Shown one piece after another: positions 17,149 through 26,627 of a DNA stretch of 64,000 bases. Source of the stretch: Bosea sp. 124 (GTDB lineage Bacteria; Pseudomonadota; Alphaproteobacteria; Rhizobiales; Beijerinckiaceae). The stretch covers positions 4,171,001 to 4,235,000 of the forward strand of contig NZ_PZZM01000001.1 of NCBI RefSeq assembly GCF_003046175.1, given 5' to 3'. Under the pieces are notes generated by a model that was given only the letters and a program-made list of their open reading frames with translations, ran no database searches and was not told where the DNA came from. Numbering within the stretch: the first letter of the stretch is position 1; the number at the start of each line of letters is the position of its first letter. Position numbers and translations under genes: made by a program.

Positions 17149-19008
17149 ATGGGGCTCTTCTCGAATCCATTCGCCGACCGCCGCTCGGCGGGGCAGATCG
17201 CCGCCATCAACCGTTCCCAGGCCGTCATCGAGTTCGATCTCGACGGTCATATCCTCGACGCGAACGAGAACTTCCTGTCGGTGACGGGGTATTCCCTGGC
17301 CGAGGTAAAGGGCCGGCACCACAGCATGTTCATGCCGCCCGGCGAGGCCGACGCTCCGGCCTACAAGCAGTTCTGGGCCGATCTGGGCCGGGGCGAATTC
17401 GCGCGCGGCCAGTTCCTGCGGCTCGGCAAGGGCGGCCGGGAAATCTGGATCCAGGCGAGCTACAACCCGATCCTGGGCGCGGGCGGCAAGCCCGTCAGCG
17501 TGATCAAATACGCCTTCGACGTCACGGAGCAGAAGAACCGCCTCGCCGATCTGGAAAGCCAGCACAAGGCCATCGAGAAGGCCCAGGCGGTGATCGAGTT
17601 CGATCTGACGGGCAAGGTGCTGCACGCCAACGAGAATTTCCTGGCGGTGGTGGGCTATACGTTGCCGGAGATCGTGGGCCAGCATCACCGCATGTTCGTC
17701 GATCCGGTCGAGCGCGAGTCGGCGGCCTACAGGACCTTCTGGGAGCGGCTCGGCCGTGGCGAATACGACGCCGCGCAATATCGGCGTATCGGAAAGGGTG
17801 GGCGCGAGGTCTGGATCCAGGCGAGCTACAACCCGATCATGGATGCGCGCGGCCGGCCCTACAAAGTGGTGAAATTCGCGACCGACATCACGGCGAGTTT
17901 CAAGGGCCAGCAGCTGGAAGCGGCGGTGCGCGAGTCCGGCGAGGTCATCGCCCGCGCCAAGAACAAGGATCTGACCGGCCGCGTCGGACTCGCGGGCAAG
18001 GCTGGCGACGTCGCGTCGCTGTGCAGCGGCGTCAACGACCTGCTCGACACGCTGGCGGGCGTGGTCTCGTCCGTGCGCGACATTTCGGGCCGCATCGACG
18101 CGGCCTCGGCCCGGATCTCCTCCGACAGCGCGCAACTGGCCGAGCGCACCGAAGCGAATGCGTCGAGCCTGCAGGAGACTGCCGCTACGACCGAAGAACT
18201 CGCGGCCTCGGTCAAGCACAGCGCCGGTAATTCCCGCATGGCGGTGGCGCTCGGGCAGGAGGCGAGCCAGGTCGCGGCCCGTGGCGGCGCGATCGTGACG
18301 GAGGCTGTCGGCGCGATGGGGCGCATCGAGAAGGCATCCTCGGGCATCTCCGAGATCATCTCGATGATCGACGAGATCGCCTTCCAGACCAACCTGCTGG
18401 CGCTGAATGCCGCGGTCGAGGCGGCGAGGGCGGGCGATGCCGGCCGTGGCTTCGCCGTCGTTGCCTCGGAAGTGCGGGCGCTGGCGGCGCGCTGCAGCGA
18501 ATCCGCCAGCGGGGTCAAGGCGCTGATCGCCAACTCGACCCAGCAGATCCAGGCCGGTGTCGGCCTGGTCAAGGATGCGGGTGCGACCCTGGGCGAGATC
18601 GTCGAGGCAGCCTCGAAGGTGGCGGCGACGGTCAGCGAGATCTCGATGGCGACGACCGAGCAGTCCAACGGTATCGACGAAATGGCGCGAACCGTTGCGC
18701 ATATGGACGAACTCACCCAGCAGAATGCGCTGTTTGCCGAGCAGGGCGCGAAGGTCGCGCGGGAGCTGAGGCAGGATACGGCGGCGCTGAGCGGGATGGT
18801 CGCCGCGTTCACGCTCGAGGCGGGGGTAGGGCCAGATCGCGACGCGCGCGGTGCAGGCGCGGCCAGGCGGCAGGCACCGTCTCCGGAGCGGGTCGTCTCG
18901 ATCGTCCCTCACTCGTCCCCGCGGTCCCCCGCGGCTTCGGATCGGACGCCCGCTCAGACAAGACGCCTCGCGGCGGGTGGGGCAGCCTCGGGCTGGTCCG
19001 AGTTCTGA
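17149..19008 (+). CDS. soluble double-PAS methyl-accepting chemotaxis protein
   Basis: A 619-residue chemoreceptor without membrane segments, so probably a cytoplasmic or cluster-associated sensor. Two PAS domains (about residues 20-135 and 140-260) are close duplicates: each has AVIEFDL, ANENFL, GGRE or [13 protein letters not shown] and a final VIKYA or VVKFA strand. A short HAMP-like stretch (NKDLTGRV) leads to the signalling domain, whose hairpin tip is [29 protein letters not shown], read in two pieces, with [12 protein letters not shown] after it. The C-terminal about 65 residues are Pro/Arg/Ser-rich and lack a CheR-binding pentapeptide. ATG 17149 was chosen over ATG 17134 because GGGAG sits about 10 bases before it. 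Confidence 0.92.
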   Translation: MGLFSNPFADRRSAGQIAAINRSQAVIEFDLDGHILDANENFLSVTGYSLAEVKGRHHSMFMPPGEADAPAYKQFWADLGRGEFARGQFLRLGKGGREIWIQASYNPILGAGGKPVSVIKYAFDVTEQKNRLADLESQHKAIEKAQAVIEFDLTGKVLHANENFLAVVGYTLPEIVGQHHRMFVDPVERESAAYRTFWERLGRGEYDAAQYRRIGKGGREVWIQASYNPIMDARGRPYKVVKFATDITASFKGQQLEAAVRESGEVIARAKNKDLTGRVGLAGKAGDVASLCSGVNDLLDTLAGVVSSVRDISGRIDAASARISSDSAQLAERTEANASSLQETAATTEELAASVKHSAGNSRMAVALGQEASQVAARGGAIVTEAVGAMGRIEKASSGISEIISMIDEIAFQTNLLALNAAVEAARAGDAGRGFAVVASEVRALAARCSESASGVKALIANSTQQIQAGVGLVKDAGATLGEIVEAASKVAATVSEISMATTEQSNGIDEMARTVAHMDELTQQNALFAEQGAKVARELRQDTAALSGMVAAFTLEAGVGPDRDARGAGAARRQAPSPERVVSIVPHSSPRSPAASDRTPAQTRRLAAGGAASGWSEF

Positions 19009-19132
19009 AAGGCTGCCGCCGGTTCCCGCTTTCGGGGGATGGCGGCCGCATCTCCTCTTGCCAGAGGCGCGCCGATAGGGTTTCGGACAGGGCAGGCGCG
19101 CTCGCGCCAGCATCAGCCCGGAGCCCAGCGCC

Positions 19133-19642
19133 ATGGCCGAACCGACCTCCAACAAGGCCTTCCCGGTGTCCTGGGACCAGTTCCACCGCGACGCCCGCGC
19201 GCTCGCCTGGCGGCTGGCCGAGAAGGGCCCGTTCGAGGCGATCGTCTGCATCACGCGGGGCGGGCTGGTTCCGGCCGCTATCATCTGCCGTGAACTCGGC
19301 CTGCGGCTGATCGAGACCGTCTGCGTCGCGAGCTATCACGACTACAAGAACCAGTCCGAGCTCAAGGTGCTGAAGGACGTGGCGCCCTCGATCAAGGCGA
19401 TCGGCGACGGCCGGGGCAAGGGCGTGCTCGTGGTCGACGACCTGACCGACACCGGCAAGACCGCCCGCGTCGTGCGCGAGATGCTGCCCAACGCCCATTT
19501 CGCCACGGTCTACGCCAAGCCGGCCGGCGTGCCGACCATCGACACTTTCGTGACCGAGGTCAGCCAGGACACCTGGATCTACTTCCCCTGGGACATGGGG
19601 CTCGCCTATGTCGAGCCGATCGCCAAGGATCACAAGGGCTGA
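19133..19642 (+). CDS. gpt: xanthine-guanine phosphoribosyltransferase
   Basis: A 169-residue purine salvage enzyme that joins guanine or xanthine to PRPP. The PRPP-binding loop is [25 protein letters not shown] near residue 40 and YFPWDMG near the C-terminus are typical of Gpt. The length fits the family. ATG 19133 follows GGAGCCCAGCGCC, a usable ribosome site. It stands alone, with an antiparallel EamA gene just after it. Confidence 0.92.
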   Translation: MAEPTSNKAFPVSWDQFHRDARALAWRLAEKGPFEAIVCITRGGLVPAAIICRELGLRLIETVCVASYHDYKNQSELKVLKDVAPSIKAIGDGRGKGVLVVDDLTDTGKTARVVREMLPNAHFATVYAKPAGVPTIDTFVTEVSQDTWIYFPWDMGLAYVEPIAKDHKG

Positions 19643-19670
19643 AAGGCCATAAGGCTGAAGGTGGGGCTGT

Positions 19671-20594
19671 TCAGCGCGTTCGGAGCGCTACACTCATTCC
19701 AGCGATCACCAGCAGCATGCCGGCGATCTCCAGCGCTGACGGATACTCGCCCAGCAGCAGCACACCTGCGAGCACGGTGACGACGGGGTTCAGCGGCAGG
19801 AACAGGGTGGCGCGGGCCGCCCCCAGCAATTGCACCGTTTTGGTGTAGAGAAACAGCGCGCCGACACCGACGATCGCGCCCTGATAGACCGCCTGCAATG
19901 CGATCGCTGGCCAGGCGATCTCGCCGAGTCGCATCGGCATGGTCAGCGCGACGATCGGCAGTACGAGCAGGGAGAGCAGGCAGGTTGCGATCGTGACATC
20001 AACCGCATCCGTGCCCCAGCGCCGGGCCAACAGGCCGAAGACCGACCACATCGCCGCATTGGCGACGAAGAAGAGGTCGCCGATCCAGGTATTCTCCTGT
20101 GGCCCTAGCGACCCGAAGGCCTGCCAGCCGAAGGCGCCGATGCCTGCAAGGACGAGCGCAAGCCCCAGCACGCGCCACGCCCCCGGACGCTCGCCCAGCA
20201 CGGCGAAGGCCAATGCGACGGTCATGACCGGGATCAGGCCGGGCACGATGACCGAGGCATGCAAGGCAGGCGCGAAGGCCGCGCCGCCGACCAGAACGAG
20301 CGCATAGGGGGCGCCGGCGAGTGCGGTCAGGATCAGCGAACGCCGCCAACCAAGCTTGCCGATGGGGAATGGCCGCATCCGCCGCAGCGCGAGCGGCAGC
20401 AGCAGCAGAGAGGCGACCACAAAGCGCAGGACGGTTACGTCGGCCGCGGTCATGCCGTCTGCGACCGACTGGCGCGAGACGACCGCCTGCACGCCCCAGA
20501 TTAGGCTGGTCAGCAATCCGCAGCCGATGCCGAGCCAAAGCCGGCGGCGCGCGATAGCCGCTGCCGCGACGGCAGGGGTGGCGGGTTGTGGCAC
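19671..20594 (-). CDS. EamA/DMT family transporter
   Basis: A 307-residue inner-membrane protein with about ten hydrophobic segments in two EamA repeats, typical of the drug/metabolite transporter superfamily. The first segment contains GCGLLTSLIWGVQAVVSRQS, and the second repeat begins near WIGDLFFVANAAMWSVFGLLARR (in part). The C-terminal VLLLGEYPSALEIAGMLLVIAG is characteristic. Substrate unknown. The start is unclear: GTG 20594 places the first helix about 10 residues in, while GTG 20669 adds a Pro/Gly-rich leader; neither has a good ribosome site. Confidence 0.85.
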   Translation of the reverse strand: MPQPATPAVAAAAIARRRLWLGIGCGLLTSLIWGVQAVVSRQSVADGMTAADVTVLRFVVASLLLLPLALRRMRPFPIGKLGWRRSLILTALAGAPYALVLVGGAAFAPALHASVIVPGLIPVMTVALAFAVLGERPGAWRVLGLALVLAGIGAFGWQAFGSLGPQENTWIGDLFFVANAAMWSVFGLLARRWGTDAVDVTIATCLLSLLVLPIVALTMPMRLGEIAWPAIALQAVYQGAIVGVGALFLYTKTVQLLGAARATLFLPLNPVVTVLAGVLLLGEYPSALEIAGMLLVIAGMSVALRTR

Positions 20595-20732
20595 GGAGAG
20601 CTTTCGCAGGGCAGGGGGGCGGAGCGGGCCAGAACCTGGCTCGGGGCCCGCTCCTATGGCGTATCGCACCGCCAGCGGGCAAGTCGCCGCGCCGTTGGGA
20701 AGGCGGTGGCCACCCCCGGCCGAAGCGCTTTG

Positions 20733-21935
20733 CTAGCTCGCGAGGAAGCGTTCGGCGGCTCGATGCAGGACCTGCATACCCAAAGCCAGATCCTCGTCCC
20801 GCGTGTTTTCGGTCCAGTGATGAGAGATGCCGCCGATCGAGGGGACGAAAAGCATTGAGGCGGGTATGCGTCGCGCGATGACCTGCGCGTCATGCCCGGC
20901 TCCCGACGGCATGGTCTGCCAGGCCGAGGGGGCGAGTTCCTCCGCCGCCTCCGACAAGGCCTGCATCATCGCCGGGTCGCACAGCGCCGGCACCATCTTG
21001 GAGAGCGGCGTGAGCGTGATCACACAGCGCTCCCGGCGGTTGGCCTCCTGCACCAGCGCCCGCAGACCCGCCTCCAACCGCTCAAGGACGGTCACGGAGA
21101 CGTCGCGGAACTGGAAGAGGATTTCCGCACGTCCGGGAATGATGTTGGGGGCATCGGGGTCGAGCCGGAAGCGCCCCGTCGTCCAGGTGGTGCGTTGCCC
21201 GCAGATGCGCGGGAACTCGGCATCGATCGCGGCGAGCAGACGCACGGCGCTCAGGCCGGCGTCCTTGCGCTCCGCCATGGTCGTGCCGCCGGCGTGATCC
21301 TGCTGGCCCTCGACCACGATCCGCCATTGCCAGATCGCGACAATGCCGGTGACGACGCCGAGCCGCAGCCCGGTATTGTCGAGCTGTGTGCCCTGCTCGA
21401 TATGCATCTCGTAGTAGCCCTTATGGCGACCGGGTTCGAGTTGCCGGCGCGGCAGGCCTTCGAGACCGGCGGCGCGCAGGGCGTCGCGCATCGGGGTACC
21501 GTCGGTGCGGTTTCGGGCGCGGTCGATATCGTCTTCCGTCAGATCGCCGATCAGCGAGCGGCTGCCCGGCAGGCCGATGCTGTAATGGCCTTCCTCATCG
21601 GCGAAGGCGCAGACATCGACGGGCAGTCCGGCGCGCGCCAGCGCCAGGCCTGCGACCACGCCGAGTGCGCCGTCGAGCCATCCGGCCTCGTTTTGCGATT
21701 CGATATGGCTGCCGACGAGCAGATGGGGACCGTCGCCGCGATGGCGCCCGTAGACATTGCCGATGCCGTCGATCGCCGTGTCGAGCCGGCACTCCGTCAG
21801 CTTCGCAACGAGCCAGTGGCGGGACTCCATGTCCTGCGGCGAATAGGTCGGACGATGGACGCCGGTCTTGAAGGTTCCGATTCTGCGCAGCTCGTAAAGA
21901 TCCTGCAGAAAGGCGTCGGTATCGACCGGAAGCAT
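20733..21935 (-). CDS. M20 family Zn-dependent amidohydrolase (allantoate/carbamoylase type)
   Basis: A 400-residue binuclear zinc hydrolase of the M20 hydantoinase/carbamoylase type, which cleaves C-N bonds in N-carbamoyl amino acids or allantoate. Visible blocks are LLVGSHIESQNEAGWLDGALGV (first His and bridging Asp), AFADEEGHYSIGLPGSRSL, MHIEQGTQLD and the C-terminal MPSGAGHDAQVIA and GGISHHWTENT. The usual GSHLD(S/T) block is GSHIES here, a modest variation. The N-terminus has VDTDAFLQDLYELRRIGTFKTGV. It is divergent from the PEP-carboxylase-like gene across 173 bases. Confidence 0.85.
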   Translation of the reverse strand: MLPVDTDAFLQDLYELRRIGTFKTGVHRPTYSPQDMESRHWLVAKLTECRLDTAIDGIGNVYGRHRGDGPHLLVGSHIESQNEAGWLDGALGVVAGLALARAGLPVDVCAFADEEGHYSIGLPGSRSLIGDLTEDDIDRARNRTDGTPMRDALRAAGLEGLPRRQLEPGRHKGYYEMHIEQGTQLDNTGLRLGVVTGIVAIWQWRIVVEGQQDHAGGTTMAERKDAGLSAVRLLAAIDAEFPRICGQRTTWTTGRFRLDPDAPNIIPGRAEILFQFRDVSVTVLERLEAGLRALVQEANRRERCVITLTPLSKMVPALCDPAMMQALSEAAEELAPSAWQTMPSGAGHDAQVIARRIPASMLFVPSIGGISHHWTENTRDEDLALGMQVLHRAAERFLAS

Positions 21936-22015
21936 GGCTGGATCGCTTTCAAGGCAAACGTACGGAGGACAAGGCGCGCGCGTCGCGACGAGACCGGCTG
22001 CGTCGCCTTTCGGTT

Positions 22016-22070
22016 ATATCGGCCGAGCAAGACATATGCCGCCAGCCTTGGGGGGCGTGGCATATCGGCC
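22016..22070. promoter_or_regulatory. direct and inverted repeats in the 21936-22108 divergent region
   Basis: ATATCGGCC occurs at 22016-22024 and 22062-22070. Between and overlapping them, ATATGCC (22034-22040) and GGCATAT (22059-22065) form a 7-bp inverted repeat. Such symmetry between two divergent genes may mark a regulator site; no regulator gene is adjacent. Confidence 0.35.
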
Positions 22071-22108
22071 CAGAACTTGCCTCACGAAGAAGCAGGGAGG
22101 CGAATGCC

Positions 22109-24940
22109 ATGAACGATAGGGCGAAAGCTCCGATGGCGGCAGATGCGACCATGGAGCTAGCGGCGAAGCTCCAGACCGAGATCGTGCAGGCGCGCGCCGA
22201 TTCGCCCGACGACCCCTTCGGCAATCCGGTTCTGCGCGTCACGCTCTGGCTGACGCGGCGGATGGACCGGGGCGAGCTCTCGGTCGAGGCCGCGCAGGAA
22301 CTGGTGCGGTTGCTGGGCCGGGAGGCGCTGCGGCAGCGGGCGCGCCGCGTCGCGCGCTATGTCGGCTTGGCGGGCGAAGGTGAGCAGGCTTTCGCGGCGC
22401 TGGCCGAGCAACTGGCCGAGGCGGCGGCGACGCAGCCCGATCCGTTCGAGAGCTTCCGGGCGCGCGTGGAGCGCGTGCGCTTCGCCGCCGTCTTCACCGC
22501 GCACCCGACCTTCGGCATGAGCCGGAAGCTCGCCCATGCGCTGGCCGACCTTGCCTCGGGTGGCGATGCCGGCGACAGCGTCATCGACGATGCGGCGCTC
22601 TCCTTCCGGCCGGACGGGCGGATCACCCTGCAGGACGAGTTCGAGCAGGCCCGCTACGCGGTGCGCCATGCGCGCGATGCGATCGACCGGCTGAATGCGG
22701 CCGTGCTGCGGGTGGCGCGGCAGCGCTGGCCGGAGCGCTGGATGCAGCTCGCGCCGCGCCCGGTCATCCTCGCATCCTGGGTCGGTTGCGATACCGACGG
22801 GCGCACCGATATCGGCTGGTGGGACACGCTGCGCTATCGGCTCGAATCGAAGCAGGGGCAGTTCGCCCGCATCCTCGAGAAGCTCCCCGCCGTGCCCGCG
22901 ACCGCCGCCGTGCGGGATCTGGTGGGGCAGGCGCAGGCGGCCGTCGAAAGACAGCTCGCTCTGGCGCCGCCGATCTCGACCCAGCCCGGCCTGCCGGCCA
23001 TGCAGGCCTTCGCTCTGGCGCTGGTCAACGACCGCGAAGCGGCACTGCCCGACGCGGAGCCGCTGATCGCGGCACTGGACGAGGCGCTCGCCCGTTCCGA
23101 CGACGACCCGACGACATTGGCGCTCTGCCTGGTGAAGGCCGGCTGCGTCGCGCATGGCGTTTCGATCGCGCTGCCGCATTTCCGGCTCAACGCCTCGCAG
23201 CTCCACAATGCGATGCGCGCCGTCATCCCGCTCGACGAGGAGCCGACCCAGCCGGCACAGCGGCGGGCCTTCCTGTCGGCGGTCAACGCTCTGCTCGGCA
23301 AGGTCTTGCCGATCGCGGTCGATTTCGGCGCGCTCGCGGCCGAGCGGGCCTCGGCGACGCGCATGCTGATGACGATCGCGCAGATCGTGAAGCATGTCGA
23401 CGGAACGAGGCCGGTGCGTTTCCTCGTGGCGGAGACCGAGACCGGCTATACGCTGCTGTGTGCGCTCTGGCTCGCCAGCCGCTTCGGCATCGCCGACCGT
23501 GTCGAGATCTCGCCGCTGTTCGAAACCTCTGATGCGCTGGAGCAAGGCCCGCGCATCATCGACGAGGCGCTGCGCAGCCCGCATTTCCGCACCTATCTCA
23601 AGCGCCACGGGCGCTTTTGCGTCCAGTTCGGCTATTCCGATTCCGGTCGCTATATCGGACAGGTCGCTGCGACCTTCTTCGTCGAGCGGCTGCGCATCCG
23701 AATCTGCGAGCTTCTGGTGCGCTACGATCTCGCCGATGTCGAGCTGGTGATCTTCGACACGCATGGCGAATCGGCCGGACGCGGCGCCCATCCCGCCAGC
23801 CTCGCCGACCGGCTGGCCTATCTCGAACCCGCCTGGGCGCGGCAGGCTTTCGCCAAAGCCGGCGTCAAGACCGTGCGCGAGACCAGCTTTCAGGGCAGCG
23901 ACGGCTACATGCTGTTCGGCACGCCGAAGCTGGCTGCGGCGACGGTCGGGCGCATCGCGGAAGCCGTGCTCGCGCCGGTCGATCAGCTGGCGCCCGACCC
24001 GGTCTATGACGAGCCGGATTTCGCGACCGAGTTCTTCCAGACCGTTCGCGAGGAGATGGTCAGCCTCGTCGACGATCCGGGCTATGCGGCGCTGATCGGC
24101 ACCTTCGGCCCGTCGCTTCTCGACAAGACCGGCTCGCGCCCGGCCGCGCGGCAAAGCGATGCCGGTGGGCCGACGCGCATCCGCCACCCGCGCGAGTTGC
24201 GCGCCATTCCCAACAACGCGATCCTGCAGCAGCTCGGCTGGCTGGCGAACAGCGTCCATGGCATCGGGCAGGCGGCGTCGCGCGGGCCCGACCTGTTCAA
24301 TGCGATGCGCGAGCGCTCCGACCGCTTCGACCGGGCCTATCGGTTGGCCGAACACGCGATGGCGGCGAGCGATCTCGACGTGCTGCGCGCCTATCTCGAC
24401 ACGCTCGACCCCGGAAGCTGGTTCGACCGGGCGCGGCGCACGGCGCGGCAAGGCCGCCGTGACGAGTTGCTCGCCGTGGCCGACGCGCTGGCGCGGCTCG
24501 AACTCGCGCCGGCGCTGAGGCGGCTGTTCTGGCGGCTGTCCTCGGATGCGCTGAAGCTGAAGGCCGCCGCCGGCGAAACGCCGGAGATGCCCGTCAGGCT
24601 CGTCGCGCTGCATGCGCTGCGGCTGGCGGCGATGCATGGCATCTGGCTGCGCGTGAGCCATATCCCGGATTTCCGCCCGCATGCGGGCCTGACCCGCGAG
24701 GCGCTGGTCGAGCGTCTGCTCCGGCTCGACGTTCCGGCCTGTCTCGCCTTGCTGGCGGAGATCTTCCCGCTGAAGCCCGACCCGACGATCGGGCTCGATT
24801 TCGGCGAGCCGCCGGGGCCGCGCGAGGCCGGCACCTATGAGGCGCTGCATCGCGACGTGATCGCGCCGATGCAGGCCCAGTTCGAGCTGCTACGCGAGAT
24901 ATCGGGCGCGATCCAGCATGAGATCGGGGCCTTCGGCTGA
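22109..24940 (+). CDS. phosphoenolpyruvate carboxylase homologue, divergent active site
   Basis: A 943-residue cytoplasmic protein with full-length PEP carboxylase architecture. Conserved FTAHPT includes His132, matching the catalytic His of the family. However, the canonical GYSDSxKD block reads GYSDSGRYIG (Arg514 for Lys), and the canonical FHGRGGxxGRGG block reads FDTHGESAGRGAHP, so the family's second catalytic His is Asp550 and the PEP-binding Arg is His552; only the later Arg (558) remains. The usual TEQGE region reads RETSFQGSDGYM. The C-terminal QQLGWLANSVHGIGQA is conserved in kind. It may be a diverged carboxylase or an enzyme with another reaction. Start ATG 22109 has GGGAGG about 9 bases upstream. 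Confidence 0.8.
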   Translation: MNDRAKAPMAADATMELAAKLQTEIVQARADSPDDPFGNPVLRVTLWLTRRMDRGELSVEAAQELVRLLGREALRQRARRVARYVGLAGEGEQAFAALAEQLAEAAATQPDPFESFRARVERVRFAAVFTAHPTFGMSRKLAHALADLASGGDAGDSVIDDAALSFRPDGRITLQDEFEQARYAVRHARDAIDRLNAAVLRVARQRWPERWMQLAPRPVILASWVGCDTDGRTDIGWWDTLRYRLESKQGQFARILEKLPAVPATAAVRDLVGQAQAAVERQLALAPPISTQPGLPAMQAFALALVNDREAALPDAEPLIAALDEALARSDDDPTTLALCLVKAGCVAHGVSIALPHFRLNASQLHNAMRAVIPLDEEPTQPAQRRAFLSAVNALLGKVLPIAVDFGALAAERASATRMLMTIAQIVKHVDGTRPVRFLVAETETGYTLLCALWLASRFGIADRVEISPLFETSDALEQGPRIIDEALRSPHFRTYLKRHGRFCVQFGYSDSGRYIGQVAATFFVERLRIRICELLVRYDLADVELVIFDTHGESAGRGAHPASLADRLAYLEPAWARQAFAKAGVKTVRETSFQGSDGYMLFGTPKLAAATVGRIAEAVLAPVDQLAPDPVYDEPDFATEFFQTVREEMVSLVDDPGYAALIGTFGPSLLDKTGSRPAARQSDAGGPTRIRHPRELRAIPNNAILQQLGWLANSVHGIGQAASRGPDLFNAMRERSDRFDRAYRLAEHAMAASDLDVLRAYLDTLDPGSWFDRARRTARQGRRDELLAVADALARLELAPALRRLFWRLSSDALKLKAAAGETPEMPVRLVALHALRLAAMHGIWLRVSHIPDFRPHAGLTREALVERLLRLDVPACLALLAEIFPLKPDPTIGLDFGEPPGPREAGTYEALHRDVIAPMQAQFELLREISGAIQHEIGAFG

Positions 24941-25036
24941 GCTTGAGGGCTCCATCCAAGCAGGCTTTCATTGCAACCCGGCTGGAGTGGCTTAGTTAGG
25001 AGCCAAGAGGAACGCCAGCCGGGAGCCGAGCCAAGC

Positions 25037-26617
25037 ATGGCCGACGCCGATCGAGACCTGCCCGCCTTTGACGCCGCGGGCGCCCGTGTCAGCCTGTTTC
25101 GGGCCCTGCTGCAGGCGGTCTCGCGCCATGGCAAGGCGCGGATCGCGCTGGAGGATCCGGAGCGCAAACCGCTCAGCTACGGCAACCTCGTGCTCGGGGC
25201 CCTGGTGCTGGGCCGCAAGCTGGCTGGCCTGACGCAGCCGAAGGAGCATGTCGGCGTGCTGCTGCCGAATGTGCAGGCCATGGCGGTGACGCTGTTCGGG
25301 CTCACCGCCTTCGGGCGCGTGCCGGCGCTTCTGAACTTCACGGCCGGCGTCAAGAACCTGCGGGCGGCGGGAGAACTCGCCGAGCTGAAGACGATCGTCA
25401 CCTCGCGCCGCTTCGTCGACCAGGCCAAGCTCGACGACGAGCTAGAGGCGCTCGGAGAGGGCAGGCGGATCGTCTTTCTCGAGGATCTGCGCAAGCAGAT
25501 CACCAGCCTCGACAAGGCGCTGGGCGCACTGGCGAGCCTCGTGCCGGGGCTGGCGCATCGCGCCCATGAGGCGGGGCCGGACGATCCCGCCGTCATCCTC
25601 TTCACCTCCGGGACGGAGGGCAAGCCGAAAGGCGTGGTGCTGAGCCACGCCAATCTCGTCTCGAATGCGCGCCAGGTCTTCGCCCATGCGGCCGGCGCCA
25701 TCTCGGAGCGCGACGTCTTCATGAACCCGTTGCCGGCCTTCCATTCCTTCGGGCTGACGGCGGGGCTGCTGGTGCCGCTGCTGCACGGCATGAAATGCGT
25801 GCTCTATCCGAGCCCGCTGCACTACAAGCAGGTGCCGAAGCTGATCGCAGAGACCGGCGCCACCTTCCTGCTCGCGACCGACACGTTTCTCCAGGGTTAT
25901 GCCCGCGCCGCCGATCCGAACGACCTCAAGAGCGTGCGCTATGTCGTGGCCGGGGCCGAGCGGGTCAAGCCGGAGACGCGCCGGATGTGGGCGCCCTACG
26001 GCACCACGATCCTGGAAGGCTATGGCTGCACCGAGTGCTCGCCGGTGCTGGCCTGCAATACGCCTCTGGCGATCCGCGAGGGCAGCGTCGGGCGCCTGCT
26101 GCCCGGCATCGAGGCGAAGCTCCACGCCATGGAGGGCATCACCGAGGGCGGCAGGCTCTGCGTGCGCGGGCCCAATGTCATGGCCGGCTATCTCAGCGTT
26201 GAGCGGCCGGGCGTCGTGGTGGCCCCGGAGGATGGCTGGCACGATACCGGCGATATCGTCACGATCGAGGACGGCTTCGTCGTCATCCGCGGCCGCGCCA
26301 AGCGCTTCGCCAAGCTCGGCGGCGAGATGGTTTCGCTCGCAGCGGTCGAATCGATGATCTCGGGGCTGTGGCCCGACCAGAACCATGTCGTCGTGGCGCT
26401 GCCGGATTCGCGCAAGGGCGAGCAGCTCGTGCTCGTCACCGAGAAGCCCGATGCCGAACGCGGGGTGCTGCAGGAGACGGCGAAAGCCCAGGGCTTCCCG
26501 GAGCTGTGGGTGCCGCGCGCGATCCTGGTGACGAACTCGATCCCGGTGCTCGGCAGCGGCAAGATCGACTATGGCGCGACGCGGGAGCTTGCGGCCTCGC
26601 GGCGCGCGCTGCTGTGA
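25037..26617 (+). CDS. AMP-dependent acyl-ACP/acyl-CoA synthetase, Aas-like
   Basis: A 526-residue adenylate-forming enzyme resembling the C-terminal synthetase half of Aas, which activates fatty acids with ATP and loads acyl carrier protein. The ATP loop is ILFTSGTEGKPKGVVLSH (about 187-204). Further motifs are NPLPAFHSFGL, EGYGCTECSPVLACN, and GWHDTGDIVTIEDGFVVIRGR, which is split by the core. The final IPVLGSGKIDY holds the catalytic Lys. The acyltransferase half of Aas is absent. ATG 25037 was chosen over TTG 24971 because homology begins there and GGGAG lies upstream. It is co-directional with the DUF1190 gene 10 bases later. Confidence 0.85.
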   Translation: MADADRDLPAFDAAGARVSLFRALLQAVSRHGKARIALEDPERKPLSYGNLVLGALVLGRKLAGLTQPKEHVGVLLPNVQAMAVTLFGLTAFGRVPALLNFTAGVKNLRAAGELAELKTIVTSRRFVDQAKLDDELEALGEGRRIVFLEDLRKQITSLDKALGALASLVPGLAHRAHEAGPDDPAVILFTSGTEGKPKGVVLSHANLVSNARQVFAHAAGAISERDVFMNPLPAFHSFGLTAGLLVPLLHGMKCVLYPSPLHYKQVPKLIAETGATFLLATDTFLQGYARAADPNDLKSVRYVVAGAERVKPETRRMWAPYGTTILEGYGCTECSPVLACNTPLAIREGSVGRLLPGIEAKLHAMEGITEGGRLCVRGPNVMAGYLSVERPGVVVAPEDGWHDTGDIVTIEDGFVVIRGRAKRFAKLGGEMVSLAAVESMISGLWPDQNHVVVALPDSRKGEQLVLVTEKPDAERGVLQETAKAQGFPELWVPRAILVTNSIPVLGSGKIDYGATRELAASRRALL

Positions 26618-26627
26618 GGCCACAATC

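Noticed and set aside
22157..24850. 897-codon open frame antisense to the PEP-carboxylase homologue
   Set aside because: High GC produces long antisense frames; it is Arg/Gln/His-rich with no recognisable domain, while the + strand frame matches a known family throughout.
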